33,775 nucleotides of DNA from contig DAOUQG010000006.1 in NCBI GenBank assembly GCA_030625765.1, positions 1 through 33,775 of the forward strand, in the 5' to 3' direction. The notes beneath the pieces were generated by a model. It had not been told where the DNA came from. It made no database searches and worked only from the letters and a program-made list of their open reading frames with translations. Source of the DNA: Thermohalobacteraceae bacterium. Its GTDB lineage: Bacteria > Bacillota > Clostridia > Tissierellales > VENL01. A program made the translations under genes and the position numbers. The stretch's first letter is position 1. Every line of letters starts with the position of its first letter. Of the stretch, positions 1-7,810 are shown piece by piece.

Positions 1-291
1 GCTAAAAAGACAAGTGATTTGATTCCCATGTGCCATAATATATTTTTGACTGGTGCTGATATAAGCTATGAAATCGATGAGCCTTCGAGTTCAATTCATA
101 TTACTGCAACGGTAAAAACAGTTGGCAAAACAGGTGTAGAAATGGAAGCTCTTAGTGCCGTTTCTATTGCTGCTCTTACTATATATGATATGTGTAAGGC
201 AGTTGATAAGGATATGGTTATAAGTGATATTAGGCTGATTGAAAAAATGGGTGGCAAGAGTGGTCACTATATAAGAAAAGGGGAGAAATAA
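1..291 (+). CDS. moaC: MoaC, cyclic pyranopterin monophosphate synthase (C-terminal part)
   Basis: MoaC acts early in molybdenum cofactor synthesis in the cytosol, turning the MoaA product into cyclic pyranopterin monophosphate. The frame is open from base 1, so the gene begins left of the window; 96 residues are visible. The ORF-track start at 19 is only an internal Met. Family motifs seen are SDLIPMCHN (usually SDLIPLCHP), [11 protein letters not shown] with the conserved Asp and Lys of the active site, and the C-terminal MGGKSGHY. The MOSC gene starts one base after the stop, so the two are surely co-transcribed. Identification by motif recall is strong; the N-terminal part cannot be judged. 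Confidence 0.95.
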   Translation, partial: AKKTSDLIPMCHNIFLTGADISYEIDEPSSSIHITATVKTVGKTGVEMEALSAVSIAALTIYDMCKAVDKDMVISDIRLIEKMGGKSGHYIRKGEK

Positions 292-292
292 T

Positions 293-736
293 ATGATAAA
301 AGGAAAAATTATAGCTATTAACATTAGTGAGAAAAAGGGTGTGCCAAAGACTTCTATTCAAGAAGGTATGTTTCTTGAGAATCATGGGCTAGAAGGCGAT
401 GCACATGCTGGAAAATGGCATAGACAAGTAAGCTTACTAGCTAATGAAAGTGTTGACACAATGAGAGATCTTGGAGTTAAAGGGCTATGCTCAGGGAAAT
501 TTGCTGAAAATATTACGACTGAAGGTATTTTGTTATGGAAAATTCCTGTTGGAACAAAATTAAAGATTGGAGACACAATCCAAGAAGTAAGTCAAATCGG
601 TAAAGAATGCCACGATGGTTGTGCTATTAAGAAACAAGTAGGACAATGCATCATGCCGACACAAGGGATATTTACTAGAGTGCTTAAGAGTGGTAAGGTT
701 AAAGTTGGAGATGTGATAGAAGCTATAGAGGAATAG
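293..736 (+). CDS. MOSC domain protein
   Basis: A stand-alone MOSC domain of 147 residues, the C-terminal domain type of Moco sulfurases. Small MOSC proteins are thought to bind sulfur or Moco through a conserved Cys, but the exact reaction of the free-standing bacterial forms is not settled. Seen here: an N-terminal beta-rich start, the GLEGDAHAG motif near residue 33, the SLLANESVD stretch, GKFAENITTEG, and a Cys-rich GKECHDGCAIKK followed by GQCIMPTQGIF. It follows moaC with a one-base gap and is closed by a hairpin terminator, so it is the last gene of a molybdenum cofactor operon. A role in Moco handling is inferred from this position. Confidence 0.88.
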   Translation: MIKGKIIAINISEKKGVPKTSIQEGMFLENHGLEGDAHAGKWHRQVSLLANESVDTMRDLGVKGLCSGKFAENITTEGILLWKIPVGTKLKIGDTIQEVSQIGKECHDGCAIKKQVGQCIMPTQGIFTRVLKSGKVKVGDVIEAIEE

Positions 737-747
737 AAAATGGGATG

Positions 748-783
748 TCAGGTTGCATAATATTTATGTAACCTGATATTTTT
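748..783 (+). terminator. Rho-independent terminator after the moaC-MOSC operon
   Basis: TCAGGTTGCAT and ATGTAACCTGA form an 11-bp stem with one G-T pair and a 7-nt loop, followed by ATATTTTT. It lies 12 bases after the MOSC stop. Confidence 0.8.
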
Positions 784-979
784 ATATGTAGTAGTTTTTT
801 AATTATGTTATAAGCTTAAATGCACCTATTATGCTAAAAAAGTCCTTATTATAGATGAAAAGATAGAGGATTTTAAGAGTTTAAAATAGAATATGATAAA
901 GGGACGTCAGACTGAGTAAAACCGTGCTATGAAAGCACCATATAATATATTGTTTTATATATTAATTAGGAGAGATACA

Positions 980-1642
980 ATGAAATTAAGATATCGTTGT
1001 TTAATATTAGTCCATGATGATACTGTTGTTAAAAGTACACCAAATATACATTATCCATCTTTTATAGAAGCTTTAGAAGTGCTACGACCAGATGTTCAAT
1101 TAACACTTGAAGAGTTTGTCTCTTATTGTTTTAGTCCTGGGTTTACAGAACTATGCAAGGATGTTCTTAATTTTAATGAAGAAGAACAAGCTTATCAGCA
1201 AAAAATATGGAAAAATTACACGAAATCAAAATCACCTGATTTTTATGAAGGTTTTCCAGAACTAATTAGAGAATATAAGTCATTAGGTGGAATAATAACT
1301 GTTGTTTCACATTCAGAAAGAGAACAAATAGAAAGAGATTATAAAGTAAATTGTAATCTCATACCTGATTTAGTTTTTGGCTGGGAGTTACTAGAACATC
1401 AAAGAAAACCTAACCCTTACCCAATTATTGAAATAATGAAGAGATATAATTTATCTGAATCAGAAGTAGTAGTTGTTGATGATTTAAAACCAGGCTTAGT
1501 AATGGCAAAAAGCTGTAACATACCATTTATTGGAGCTGGTTGGTCGAAAAAAAGTGATGAAATAATTAATTATATGAAAGCTAATTCTGATTATTATTTT
1601 TCATCAGTTAAAGCATTAAAAGATTTTATTATTACAGAGTAA
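980..1642 (+). CDS. HAD-superfamily hydrolase-like protein with altered motif I
   Basis: A 220-residue HAD-like phosphatase fold protein. I place the start at ATG 980 because TTAGGAGAG lies just upstream; the track start at 929 adds 17 residues without an RBS. Motif II (TVVSHSE), motif III (RKPNPYP) and motif IV (VVVVDDLKPG) are readable, as is a helical cap region in between. Motif I reads LILVHDDTVVKST, where relatives as I recall them have LILDHDDTVV. The nucleophilic Asp is thus Val11 (codon GTC, one base from GAC), while the second Asp is kept. If real, the protein is probably not a phosphatase. It is a single gene flanked by repeat-bearing gaps; the substrate is unknown. Confidence 0.8.
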   Translation: MKLRYRCLILVHDDTVVKSTPNIHYPSFIEALEVLRPDVQLTLEEFVSYCFSPGFTELCKDVLNFNEEEQAYQQKIWKNYTKSKSPDFYEGFPELIREYKSLGGIITVVSHSEREQIERDYKVNCNLIPDLVFGWELLEHQRKPNPYPIIEIMKRYNLSESEVVVVDDLKPGLVMAKSCNIPFIGAGWSKKSDEIINYMKANSDYYFSSVKALKDFIITE

Positions 1643-1702
1643 TTAATATAATTCTGTTTTATTTTTTTTCTGATATTAAATGTCAAGACCATAAAATGTC
1701 AA

Positions 1703-1832
1703 GGGGTCGGAGTTGTTGGCAACATGCTTTAATGAGGTACTTTCGAAACTAAAAAAGGTTAAACTTATTGATTTAATAAGTTGTTTTTGACTATAAAAAT
1801 TAATAATTAATAAAACTTGTGAAAAAGTGAAA
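1703..1832. repeat. Dispersed repeat element, copy 1 (right end lost)
   Basis: Starts with the terminal core GGGGTCGGAGTTGTTGGCAA and continues through AAAAAAGGTTAAA and TAATAATTAATAAAAC, both shared with the copies at 8188, 11391 and 21265. Similarity fades after about 1832 and no right terminal repeat is found. It fills the gap between the HAD-like gene and the nucleotidyltransferase-like gene. Confidence 0.7.
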
Positions 1833-1869
1833 TGATAATAGCTTTCATTATGCCATTTACACTTAACTC

Positions 1870-1915
1870 GAAACAAATTTAAGATGGAGAAAAAACCCCA
1901 TCTTAAATTTGTTTC
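1870..1915. repeat. Perfect 18-bp inverted repeat
   Basis: GAAACAAATTTAAGATGG pairs perfectly with CCATCTTAAATTTGTTTC across a 10-nt A-rich loop. It could be a terminator acting on either strand or the end of a lost element. The rest of the gap (to 2115) shows no convincing gene. Confidence 0.6.
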
Positions 1916-2115
1916 ACTTTATTATTCATGGGTTAAAAGAAATAATGACAATGAATTATATATTAACTACTACGTTGATACTGTAGGAAGAAATAAATCT
2001 GAATTTTCTTCATAGACTATTGAAACAAGCGAAATATCCAATAATAAACAAAGAAGATAACTGTAAAGATAATATGCTATAATAATGTTATAAAATGAAA
2101 GTAAGGGTGATATGT

Positions 2116-2625
2116 ATGCAAATAAAGAAAGAATTAGAAGAAAGAATATATGAGATGGAAAAAGTAGCTAGGATATTTAATATAGAACCCTTCGATATGT
2201 ATTTTTTGGGAGGGTCTGCATGTATACTAGGTGGATACAGTGATAGAGCAACAAGAGATTTTGACTTTCTAGATCTAAACTATTCTGCTAAATTAGGTAA
2301 AGTATTTATTCATTTAAGGGATTTTGATATGCTGGAATATGAGAGTACATTAATATCACCTAAATACAAAGAAAGAGCAATAAAATTAGGACAATTCAAA
2401 TATTTGAGCATTTATGTTTTATCAGTTGAAGATATAATTGTAAGTAAAATCATAAGGCTGCAGGAAAAAGATTTACAAGATATAGATATTCTTATCAAGA
2501 GAGCGGACAAAATGTTAATTAATCAAATTATTGATGAAGTAATAAATAGAAATGACTTATTTGAAACTAAAAAAATAGGATTCATAGAAAAACTGTATTT
2601 ATTTAAGGAGCGATATAATGTATAG
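2116..2625 (+). CDS. DUF6036-like nucleotidyltransferase-fold protein
   Basis: A 169-residue protein resembling nucleotidyltransferase-fold proteins of the DUF6036 / AbiEii-like group. The core reads FLGGSACILGG followed by RATRDFDFLD, which matches the GG-x-A and T-x-D-x-D pattern that places metal-binding acids in these enzymes. SVEDIIVSKIIRLQEKDLQDIDIL follows, typical of the C-terminal helical part. I choose ATG 2116, with GTAAGGGTGA ahead of it; the track start at 2095 has no RBS. It overlaps the next ORF by 8 bases, so the two are translated together. Proteins of this group often sit in two-gene toxin-antitoxin or abortive-infection modules; that role here is inference only. Confidence 0.65.
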   Translation: MQIKKELEERIYEMEKVARIFNIEPFDMYFLGGSACILGGYSDRATRDFDFLDLNYSAKLGKVFIHLRDFDMLEYESTLISPKYKERAIKLGQFKYLSIYVLSVEDIIVSKIIRLQEKDLQDIDILIKRADKMLINQIIDEVINRNDLFETKKIGFIEKLYLFKERYNV

Positions 2626-2962
2626 GATAGTTTGTGAAAGCTATATAAATTATATGAACGATTTTAAAGAAAAGGATAAAGATAATTACCGTTATCAAGT
2701 TATGCTACCATTAGGTTTAATAATGGATCTAGAGCAGTATAAAAAAGAAAAAGCAAAAGAGACATTAAGATATAAAAAATTGGAAGATTTTATTTGGTAT
2801 GTAAAAAAATACATTCACAATTATCAGTGCTTTAAAGCTTTTTTATGGATTTTAGAATCAAGAGGAATTAAAGGTCAATATTATGGAGTATCAACTGAAG
2901 AAGAATTAATAGAACAAATAAAAACAACAAAAATGTTTTTAAAATTATCGTATTGGAATTAA
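2618..2962 (+). CDS. Hypothetical protein, partner of the nucleotidyltransferase-like gene
   Basis: A 114-residue, highly charged, mostly helical protein that I do not recognise. It has no signal peptide or membrane segment. Notable stretches are KEKDKDNYRYQ near the N-terminus, an aromatic and basic middle (DFIWYVKKYIHNYQCFKAF), and a C-terminal GQYYGVSTEEELIEQI. I looked for the R-x(4-6)-H motif of HEPN ribonucleases and did not find a clear one. The start overlaps the end of the upstream gene by 8 bases and the RBS AAGGAG lies inside that gene, which argues for a functional pair. No function is assigned. Confidence 0.6.
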   Translation: MYRIVCESYINYMNDFKEKDKDNYRYQVMLPLGLIMDLEQYKKEKAKETLRYKKLEDFIWYVKKYIHNYQCFKAFLWILESRGIKGQYYGVSTEEELIEQIKTTKMFLKLSYWN

Positions 2963-2992
2963 GGAATGTTGTTATAAAGGAGGTCAGGTCTG

Positions 2993-3028
2993 ACAAATTG
3001 ACAAACTAATGGTGAAAAGTCAATTTGT
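2993..3028. repeat. 10-bp inverted repeat after the two-gene module
   Basis: ACAAATTGAC pairs perfectly with GTCAATTTGT across 16 nt. There is no T-run, so it is not a clear terminator. It lies directly before the psuG fragment and may mark a rearrangement junction. Confidence 0.4.
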
Positions 3029-3030
3029 AT

Positions 3031-3263
3031 GGTTTAGTTATAGGTAACCCAATTAGATGGGCAATGACATTATTAATAAAACTATATAAGATGCTTTTAA
3101 TGAAGCAGAAAAACTTGCGATAAAGGGCAAAGAGATAACACCATTCCTACTTGATAAAATAAAGATCATACCTTCTGGAAATAGTCTTGAATCAAATATT
3201 CTGCTTGTATACAATAATGCAATGATAGGATCTAAGCTAGCTTTAGAGTTGTCAAAATCATAA
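3031..3263 (+). pseudogene. psuG 3'-end fragment (pseudogene)
   Basis: This stretch is a diverged copy of the last part of psuG (compare 6790-7033): the shared run includes AAAGAGATAACACCATTCCT and TACAATAATGCAATGATAGG, and it ends at the same stop. About 13 bases are missing near 3054, which shifts the frame, and there is no start codon or 5' part. It is a dead remnant, in the same orientation as psuG, and lies just before the MFS transporter of the pseudouridine cluster. It points to a past duplication or gene replacement at this locus. Confidence 0.88.
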
Positions 3264-3455
3264 TTGAATCCCTTTCCATTGTAGTATCACAACTATGCTA
3301 TTTGCTAAAATCATGAAAGTATAATTTTATATCCAATAGCTGAGAATATTTATGAAGACAGTATTCTTATTAACTCAATAATGACTAAAAGGAGCACAAA
3401 AAAACTAAAGTGTTCTATTTACAAGATAATTTGATGGAGAATTGGAGGACTATTG

Positions 3456-4676
3456 GTGAAAAAAACAATCAAACAAAGTGATATGAAATGTAGACAAAGA
3501 TGGTTATATGTATTCTTAGGAATCATAATCATGATGTGCATAGGTACTGTATATTCATGGAGTGTTTTTAGAATCTCTATTGAAAAGATTTTTGATATCG
3601 GAGCCGCTCAAAGTGGTTTTCCGTATATGATTTCTTTAGCTTTTTATGCTCTTCTAATGCTTTTAACAGGTAAATATTTAGACAAATATAACCCTAAATT
3701 AATAGTTCTAATAGGTAGTCTGCTTGTGGGATTAGGCTGGATATTATCTGGATTTGCTAAAAATATATATGTTCTAACCGTTACTTATGGAATCATTTCA
3801 GGTTCTGGGGTGGGTATAGTTTATGGCGTTCCAATGACGGTAGTTGCTAAATGGTTTCCAGAGAAGAAAGGTTTTATTGTAGGTCTTGTATTGATAGGAT
3901 TTGGGCTGTCACCATTTATTACAGCACCAATTGCGGGGTACTTAATAAAAAATTATGGAGTTATGAAATCGTTTCAGATTTTAGGGGCAGCTTTTATTGT
4001 GATAATCCCATTACTCTCATATCCATTTAGTTATCCTTCTGAAGATAATTATAAATATTCAAAAACGACCTCTAACACAACCATAAAAACGCATGATATA
4101 AATACTTCGGATATGATTAAGTCTGAAAGCTTTAAGGGCCTGTATTTAAGTTTTATGATTGGAACTATGATTGGATTAATGTTAATTGGTATGACAAGTA
4201 GTGTTGGAATTGAATTAATAAATCTTTCTCCTAATAAAGTTGTTTTATTAATGTCTTTATTTGCAGTTTTTAATGGCATAGGCAGACCTATATTTGGGTG
4301 GCTTACTGATAAGTTCTCTCATAAAAAAGCAATGTTAATTTCTTTTGGACTAATTATTATGGCTGCATTTTTAATGTTAATAGCAAATAATGGGAGTGTG
4401 GGTTTGTATAGTATAGCTTTCTCAATATTTTGGTTTAATCTAGGAGGATGGTTAGCCATTGCTCCAACTTCAACGCTTGCTTTATACGGGACAAAGCACT
4501 ATAGTCAAAATTATGGAGTTGTTTTTACTGCCTATGGAATTGGAGCTATTATTGGTGTGGTTGCTTCTGGATTGATAAAGGATGTATTTGGAAATTATTA
4601 TTCAGTTTTTTATTTTATAATAGGTTTATGTGTTTTAGGCATATTATCATCGCAAAAACTGATAAAAACTAGATAA
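3456..4676 (+). CDS. MFS transporter, OFA (oxalate/formate antiporter-like) family
   Basis: A 12-segment major facilitator of about 406 residues. The N-terminal WLYVFLGIIIMMCIGTVYSW and the GSGVGIVYGVPMTVVAKWFP stretch are characteristic of the OFA branch (OxlT-like). A central loop rich in Ser/Thr and Asn (about residues 195-215) separates the two six-helix halves, and the second half has the GRPIFGWLTDKFSHKKA loop signature. I prefer GTG 3456, because GGAGG then sits 7 bases upstream; the track's TTG at 3453 is only 4 bases from it. It lies between the psuG fragment and psuK, so it may import pseudouridine or another nucleoside. That substrate is inferred from position; OFA carriers usually move small organic acids. 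Confidence 0.85.
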   Translation: MKKTIKQSDMKCRQRWLYVFLGIIIMMCIGTVYSWSVFRISIEKIFDIGAAQSGFPYMISLAFYALLMLLTGKYLDKYNPKLIVLIGSLLVGLGWILSGFAKNIYVLTVTYGIISGSGVGIVYGVPMTVVAKWFPEKKGFIVGLVLIGFGLSPFITAPIAGYLIKNYGVMKSFQILGAAFIVIIPLLSYPFSYPSEDNYKYSKTTSNTTIKTHDINTSDMIKSESFKGLYLSFMIGTMIGLMLIGMTSSVGIELINLSPNKVVLLMSLFAVFNGIGRPIFGWLTDKFSHKKAMLISFGLIIMAAFLMLIANNGSVGLYSIAFSIFWFNLGGWLAIAPTSTLALYGTKHYSQNYGVVFTAYGIGAIIGVVASGLIKDVFGNYYSVFYFIIGLCVLGILSSQKLIKTR

Positions 4677-5030
4677 AATACAAATACATTTTATGTCATT
4701 ATTCAACTACCTCTCTGCCAGAAATCATTCCAATATGATACTTATTCATAAGAATCTCCTTTCAAATAATTTTTTTAAAAACAAACGATTTTATAAAGAG
4801 TGAAATGCCTTACTGCTACATTTTACTATATATATAACCGTAATAACATTGATTTATAAACCTGAAACATTGTGATGGATCTATTGTATTGAATATAATC
4901 GAATAGATAATATTTTGAGAATATTTAGTAAATGTAAATCAATGTTGCTTAAAGAACAAATAAATGATAACATAATAAACAAATGATTAATTAATAAGCA
5001 TAAGTTTATAGATGAAATTAGGTGAGTATT
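4677..5030. other. psuK upstream region with a spaced inverted repeat
   Basis: No gene is supported here. AACATTGATTTA (4845-4856) and TAAATCAATGTT (4935-4946) are a perfect 12-bp inverted pair 78 bases apart, and a related AAACATTGTGAT follows the first. These are candidate operator sites for the HTH domain of PsuK, or for another regulator of psuKG. A 16-codon minus-strand ORF (4749 to 4699) with AAAGGAGA ahead of it was noted but is too short to call. Confidence 0.35.
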
Positions 5031-6119
5031 TTGACAAACAGAGAAAAAGAAATATTAGATATTATAAGGAAAAATCCTTTGGTTTCCCAACAAGAGATTG
5101 CTGAAATTCTAGGAATTGCTCGTTCATCTGCAGCAGTTCATATTACAAACCTTATGAAAAAAGGGTATATAAAGGGCAAAGGATATATATTAAAAGAGAA
5201 AGATTATGTAACAGTTATTGGAGGAGCGAATATTGACCTAATTGGATTTCCTGTAGGAAAGCTTAATCTTTACGATTCAAATCCTGGGAAGATAAAAATT
5301 TCATTAGGTGGTGTAGGCAGGAATATTTCAGAAAATCTTGCTAAGATAGGTATAGATACAAAGCTAATTACTGCCATAGGAGATGATTTGTATGGGAGAA
5401 AAATCTTGAATGAATGTAAATTGTCAGGAATTGATATGGAGAATTCATTAATACTTAAAAACAATTCTTCATCAACATATCTTTCTGTTTTAGATGAAAA
5501 CAGAGACATGAAGGTTGCTATATCACATATGGATATTATAGATGAATTAAGTATAGACTTCATGAGGCAGAAATCATCAGTTATAAAAAATTCCAAATGT
5601 GTGGTAGTAGATACTAACATAAAAAAAGAAGTTCTAGAGTATTTGGTTACTAATTTCAAGGAAGTGGATTTTTTCTTAGATACTGTATCTACGGTAAAGG
5701 CAAAAAAGGTAAAAGATTTTGTTGGTGCATTTCATACTATAAAGCCAAATAAAATTGAGGCACATGAGCTGACAGGAATAAATATTGATTGTGAAAAAGA
5801 TGCTAGAAAAGTCATAAACTACTTTTTAGAATCTGGTGTTCAAAGAGTATTTATAACTCTTGGCAAGGATGGAGTATATTATGGTGATAATCAAGTCATA
5901 GGTTATTTACCTTCTAGAGATATTAAAATAGTTAACGCAAATGGAGCTGGAGATGCCTTCACTGCAGGACTTGTATATAGCTATCTAAATAATTTTGATA
6001 TTATAAAAAGTGCAAGGATTTCAATTGTTGCGGCAATCATTGCACTGAGTCATGAAAATACAATCAATCCTAATATGTCTGTAAAAAGAATAGAAGAAAT
6101 AATTAAGGAGATGGAATAA
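5031..6119 (+). CDS. psuK: Pseudouridine kinase with N-terminal HTH (PfkB family)
   Basis: Phosphorylates pseudouridine to pseudouridine 5'-phosphate with ATP, the first step of pseudouridine breakdown. Residues 1-60 are a winged helix-turn-helix (NPLVSQQEIAEILGIARSSA...MKKGYIKGKGYIL), as in many PsuK proteins, and may let it sense substrate and control its own operon. The PfkB kinase part shows GGANIDLIGFP, GGVGRNISENLAKIG and the C-terminal anion-hole motif NANGAGDAFTAG. I prefer TTG 5031, with AGGTGA 5 bases upstream; the track's GTG 5022 lies inside that RBS. The stop overlaps the psuG start (TAATG), so the pair is coupled. Pairing with psuG makes the substrate call strong. Confidence 0.9.
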   Translation: MTNREKEILDIIRKNPLVSQQEIAEILGIARSSAAVHITNLMKKGYIKGKGYILKEKDYVTVIGGANIDLIGFPVGKLNLYDSNPGKIKISLGGVGRNISENLAKIGIDTKLITAIGDDLYGRKILNECKLSGIDMENSLILKNNSSSTYLSVLDENRDMKVAISHMDIIDELSIDFMRQKSSVIKNSKCVVVDTNIKKEVLEYLVTNFKEVDFFLDTVSTVKAKKVKDFVGAFHTIKPNKIEAHELTGINIDCEKDARKVINYFLESGVQRVFITLGKDGVYYGDNQVIGYLPSRDIKIVNANGAGDAFTAGLVYSYLNNFDIIKSARISIVAAIIALSHENTINPNMSVKRIEEIIKEME

Positions 6120-7033
6120 TGCTTGAGAGATATTTAGAAATACATCCTGAAGTTGATAAGGCACTTAAAGAGAATAGACCAGTGGTTGCATTGGAATCAA
6201 CCATAATTTCTCATGGCATGCCTTACCCTCAAAATGTAGAAACTGCCATAAAGGTTGAAGCTATAATAAGACAAAATGGAGCTGTACCTGCTACTATAGG
6301 AATTATCAATGGAAAATTAAAGGTTGGGTTAAATTCTGAAGAAATAGAACACATGGCAAAAAGTAAGGATGTCATAAAGGTGAGTAGAAGAGATATTCCC
6401 TTTGTTATATCTAAGAAGCTTGATGGAGCAACAACTGTAGCTGGAACTATGATAATTGCTAATCTAGTAGGTATAAAGGTTTTTGCAACAGGTGGTATTG
6501 GTGGAGTTCACAGAGGTGCCGAAAATACCTTCGATATATCTGCTGACCTTAAGGAACTTGCAAATACAAATGTAGCAGTTGTATGTGCAGGTGCGAAGTC
6601 AATATTGGATATTGGACTTACATTAGAATATCTTGAGACCCATGGTGTTCCTGTTGTTGGATATGGAACTGAAGAGTTTCCTGCATTCTATACAAGAAGA
6701 AGTGGTTTCAAGGTAGATTACAAAGTAGACTCTCCTAAGGAATTGGCAGCTGCTATAAAAGCAAAGTGGGATTTAAACCTTGAGGGAGGGCTGGTTATAG
6801 GCAACCCAATTCCAAAAGAATATGAGATGGACTATGACATTATTAATAAAGCTATAGAAGATGCTTTGCATGAGTCAGAAAAACTTGAGATAAAGGGTAA
6901 AGAGATAACACCATTCCTCCTTGATAAAATAAAGAGTATAACTTCTGGAAAGAGCCTTGAATCAAACATTCAACTTGTGTACAATAATGCAATGATAGGA
7001 GCTAAGATAGCTTTAGAGTTATCAAAATTATAA
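6119..7033 (+). CDS. psuG: Pseudouridine-5'-phosphate glycosidase
   Basis: Splits the C-C glycosidic bond of pseudouridine 5'-phosphate, giving uracil and ribose 5-phosphate. The 304 residues match the family's usual length. Motifs seen: ALESTIISHGMPYP with the catalytic-region Glu26, SRRDIPFV, GGATTVAGTM, FATGGIGGVHRGAE, and CAGAKSILDIG with Lys160, which matches the Schiff-base Lys of the E. coli enzyme. TEEFPAFYTRRSG and the GNPIPKEYE loop follow. The start ATG shares a base with the psuK stop, with AAGGAG ahead. A broken copy of its 3' third is at 3031-3263. A terminator closes the operon. Confidence 0.96.
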   Translation: MLERYLEIHPEVDKALKENRPVVALESTIISHGMPYPQNVETAIKVEAIIRQNGAVPATIGIINGKLKVGLNSEEIEHMAKSKDVIKVSRRDIPFVISKKLDGATTVAGTMIIANLVGIKVFATGGIGGVHRGAENTFDISADLKELANTNVAVVCAGAKSILDIGLTLEYLETHGVPVVGYGTEEFPAFYTRRSGFKVDYKVDSPKELAAAIKAKWDLNLEGGLVIGNPIPKEYEMDYDIINKAIEDALHESEKLEIKGKEITPFLLDKIKSITSGKSLESNIQLVYNNAMIGAKIALELSKL

Positions 7034-7059
7034 TCAAATTGCTTTAAGTACTAGAACCT

Positions 7060-7097
7060 AAATATCGCCCATTTATTTAGAAATTGGCGATATTTTT
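7060..7097 (+). terminator. Rho-independent terminator after psuKG
   Basis: AAATATCGCC pairs with GGCGATATTT across a 16-nt loop, followed by a run of T. Confidence 0.85.
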
Positions 7098-7108
7098 AAG
7101 ATCAATTT

Positions 7109-7243
7109 TTGACAAGGGGACGGTTCGAGACTGCTGAAAAAGTACCTTTTTTGAAAAACCAACCTAGTAAAAATGTGGGATTGAGTGTCTAAAAATCAAA
7201 AAAATATGACTTTTTCAGTGGTCTCAATTGTTCCTGTGACAAA
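7109..7243. repeat. REPIN-like long imperfect hairpin
   Basis: TTGACAAGGGGACGGTTCGA at the left and a diverged reverse complement at the right (ending TTCCTGTGACAAA) enclose the pair CTGAAAAAGT / ACTTTTTCAG. The GACAAGGGGACGG start is the kind of REP sequence that accompanies REP-associated tyrosine transposases in Clostridia. The remaining bases to 7379 hold only the upstream region of the SASP gene. Confidence 0.6.
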
Positions 7244-7379
7244 GTAAGGTAAAACAATACAATCGCATAGTTGTTTAAGTTCATTGAGCTTTTAAATATA
7301 TGCTCCTATATTTGTATGTATTTTATATAAGTAGTTACACAAAATAATATTAGACTATTATATAGGTGGTGAATTTATT

Positions 7380-7598
7380 ATGAGTAGAAATGGACCTGTT
7401 GATCCAAATGCAAGAACTGCTTTAAATAGATTGAAATATGAGATAGCTAATGAATTAGGAGTACCACACAATATGACTGAAAACCCAAATGCTTACACTC
7501 CAGGTCAAGATATATATCTTGCAGGAAATGTTGGGGGACAAATGACAAGAAGATTAATTGAAATGGGAGAAAAAATGTTAATTAATAAAGATGAGTAA
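7380..7598 (+). CDS. Alpha/beta-type small acid-soluble spore protein
   Basis: A 72-residue SASP that coats DNA in the forespore, protects it from UV and other damage, and is degraded at germination by the protease GPR. Seen: VDPNARTALNRLKYEIANELGV, which carries the E-I-A type GPR site and the first DNA-contact helix, and GGQMTRRLIEMGEKML, the second conserved block. Length is normal for the family. AGGTGGTGA precedes the ATG and a terminator follows, so it is a single-gene unit. Forespore (sigma-G) control is expected for the family, but I could not find a convincing sigma-G promoter. It faces a second SASP gene on the other strand. Confidence 0.95.
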   Translation: MSRNGPVDPNARTALNRLKYEIANELGVPHNMTENPNAYTPGQDIYLAGNVGGQMTRRLIEMGEKMLINKDE

Positions 7599-7600
7599 AA

Positions 7601-7629
7601 AAGCTTAAGGTTAAACCTTAGGCTTTTTT
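7601..7629 (+). terminator. Rho-independent terminator after the SASP gene
   Basis: AAGCTTAAGG and CCTTAGGCTT form a 10-bp stem with one G-T pair and a 5-nt loop, followed by TTTTTT. Confidence 0.85.
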
Positions 7630-7810
7630 GTATCTACTTCTTACTAATAATAAGCAGTTCTCGTCATAAAAATATATTTTATAATATTATCATATAGGTT
7701 GATGCAAAGTGTACTATAATAGTCATATACATAGCAGTAATGTATATCTTTAAAAAGGATATTTGATAATATAACAAAAATATAAGCTAAAGCTATTATT
7801 TTTCACTTAG

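Noticed and set aside
1676-1876. 66-residue minus-strand ORF over repeat copy 1
   Set aside because: It is not kept open in the other three repeat copies as far as I can see, and it has no RBS.
1884-2015. 43-codon ORF on the plus strand starting inside the perfect inverted repeat
   Set aside because: No RBS, the start lies within a hairpin arm, and the product is not recognisable. It may be the tail of a lost gene.
2618-2962. HEPN toxin assignment for the partner of the nucleotidyltransferase-like gene
   Set aside because: No clear R-x(4-6)-H motif can be seen.
4699-4749. Minus-strand 16-residue ORF (MNKYHIGMISGREVVE) with AAAGGAGA before it
   Set aside because: The RBS is good but the peptide is too short and unrecognised. 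It could be the start of a deleted gene.
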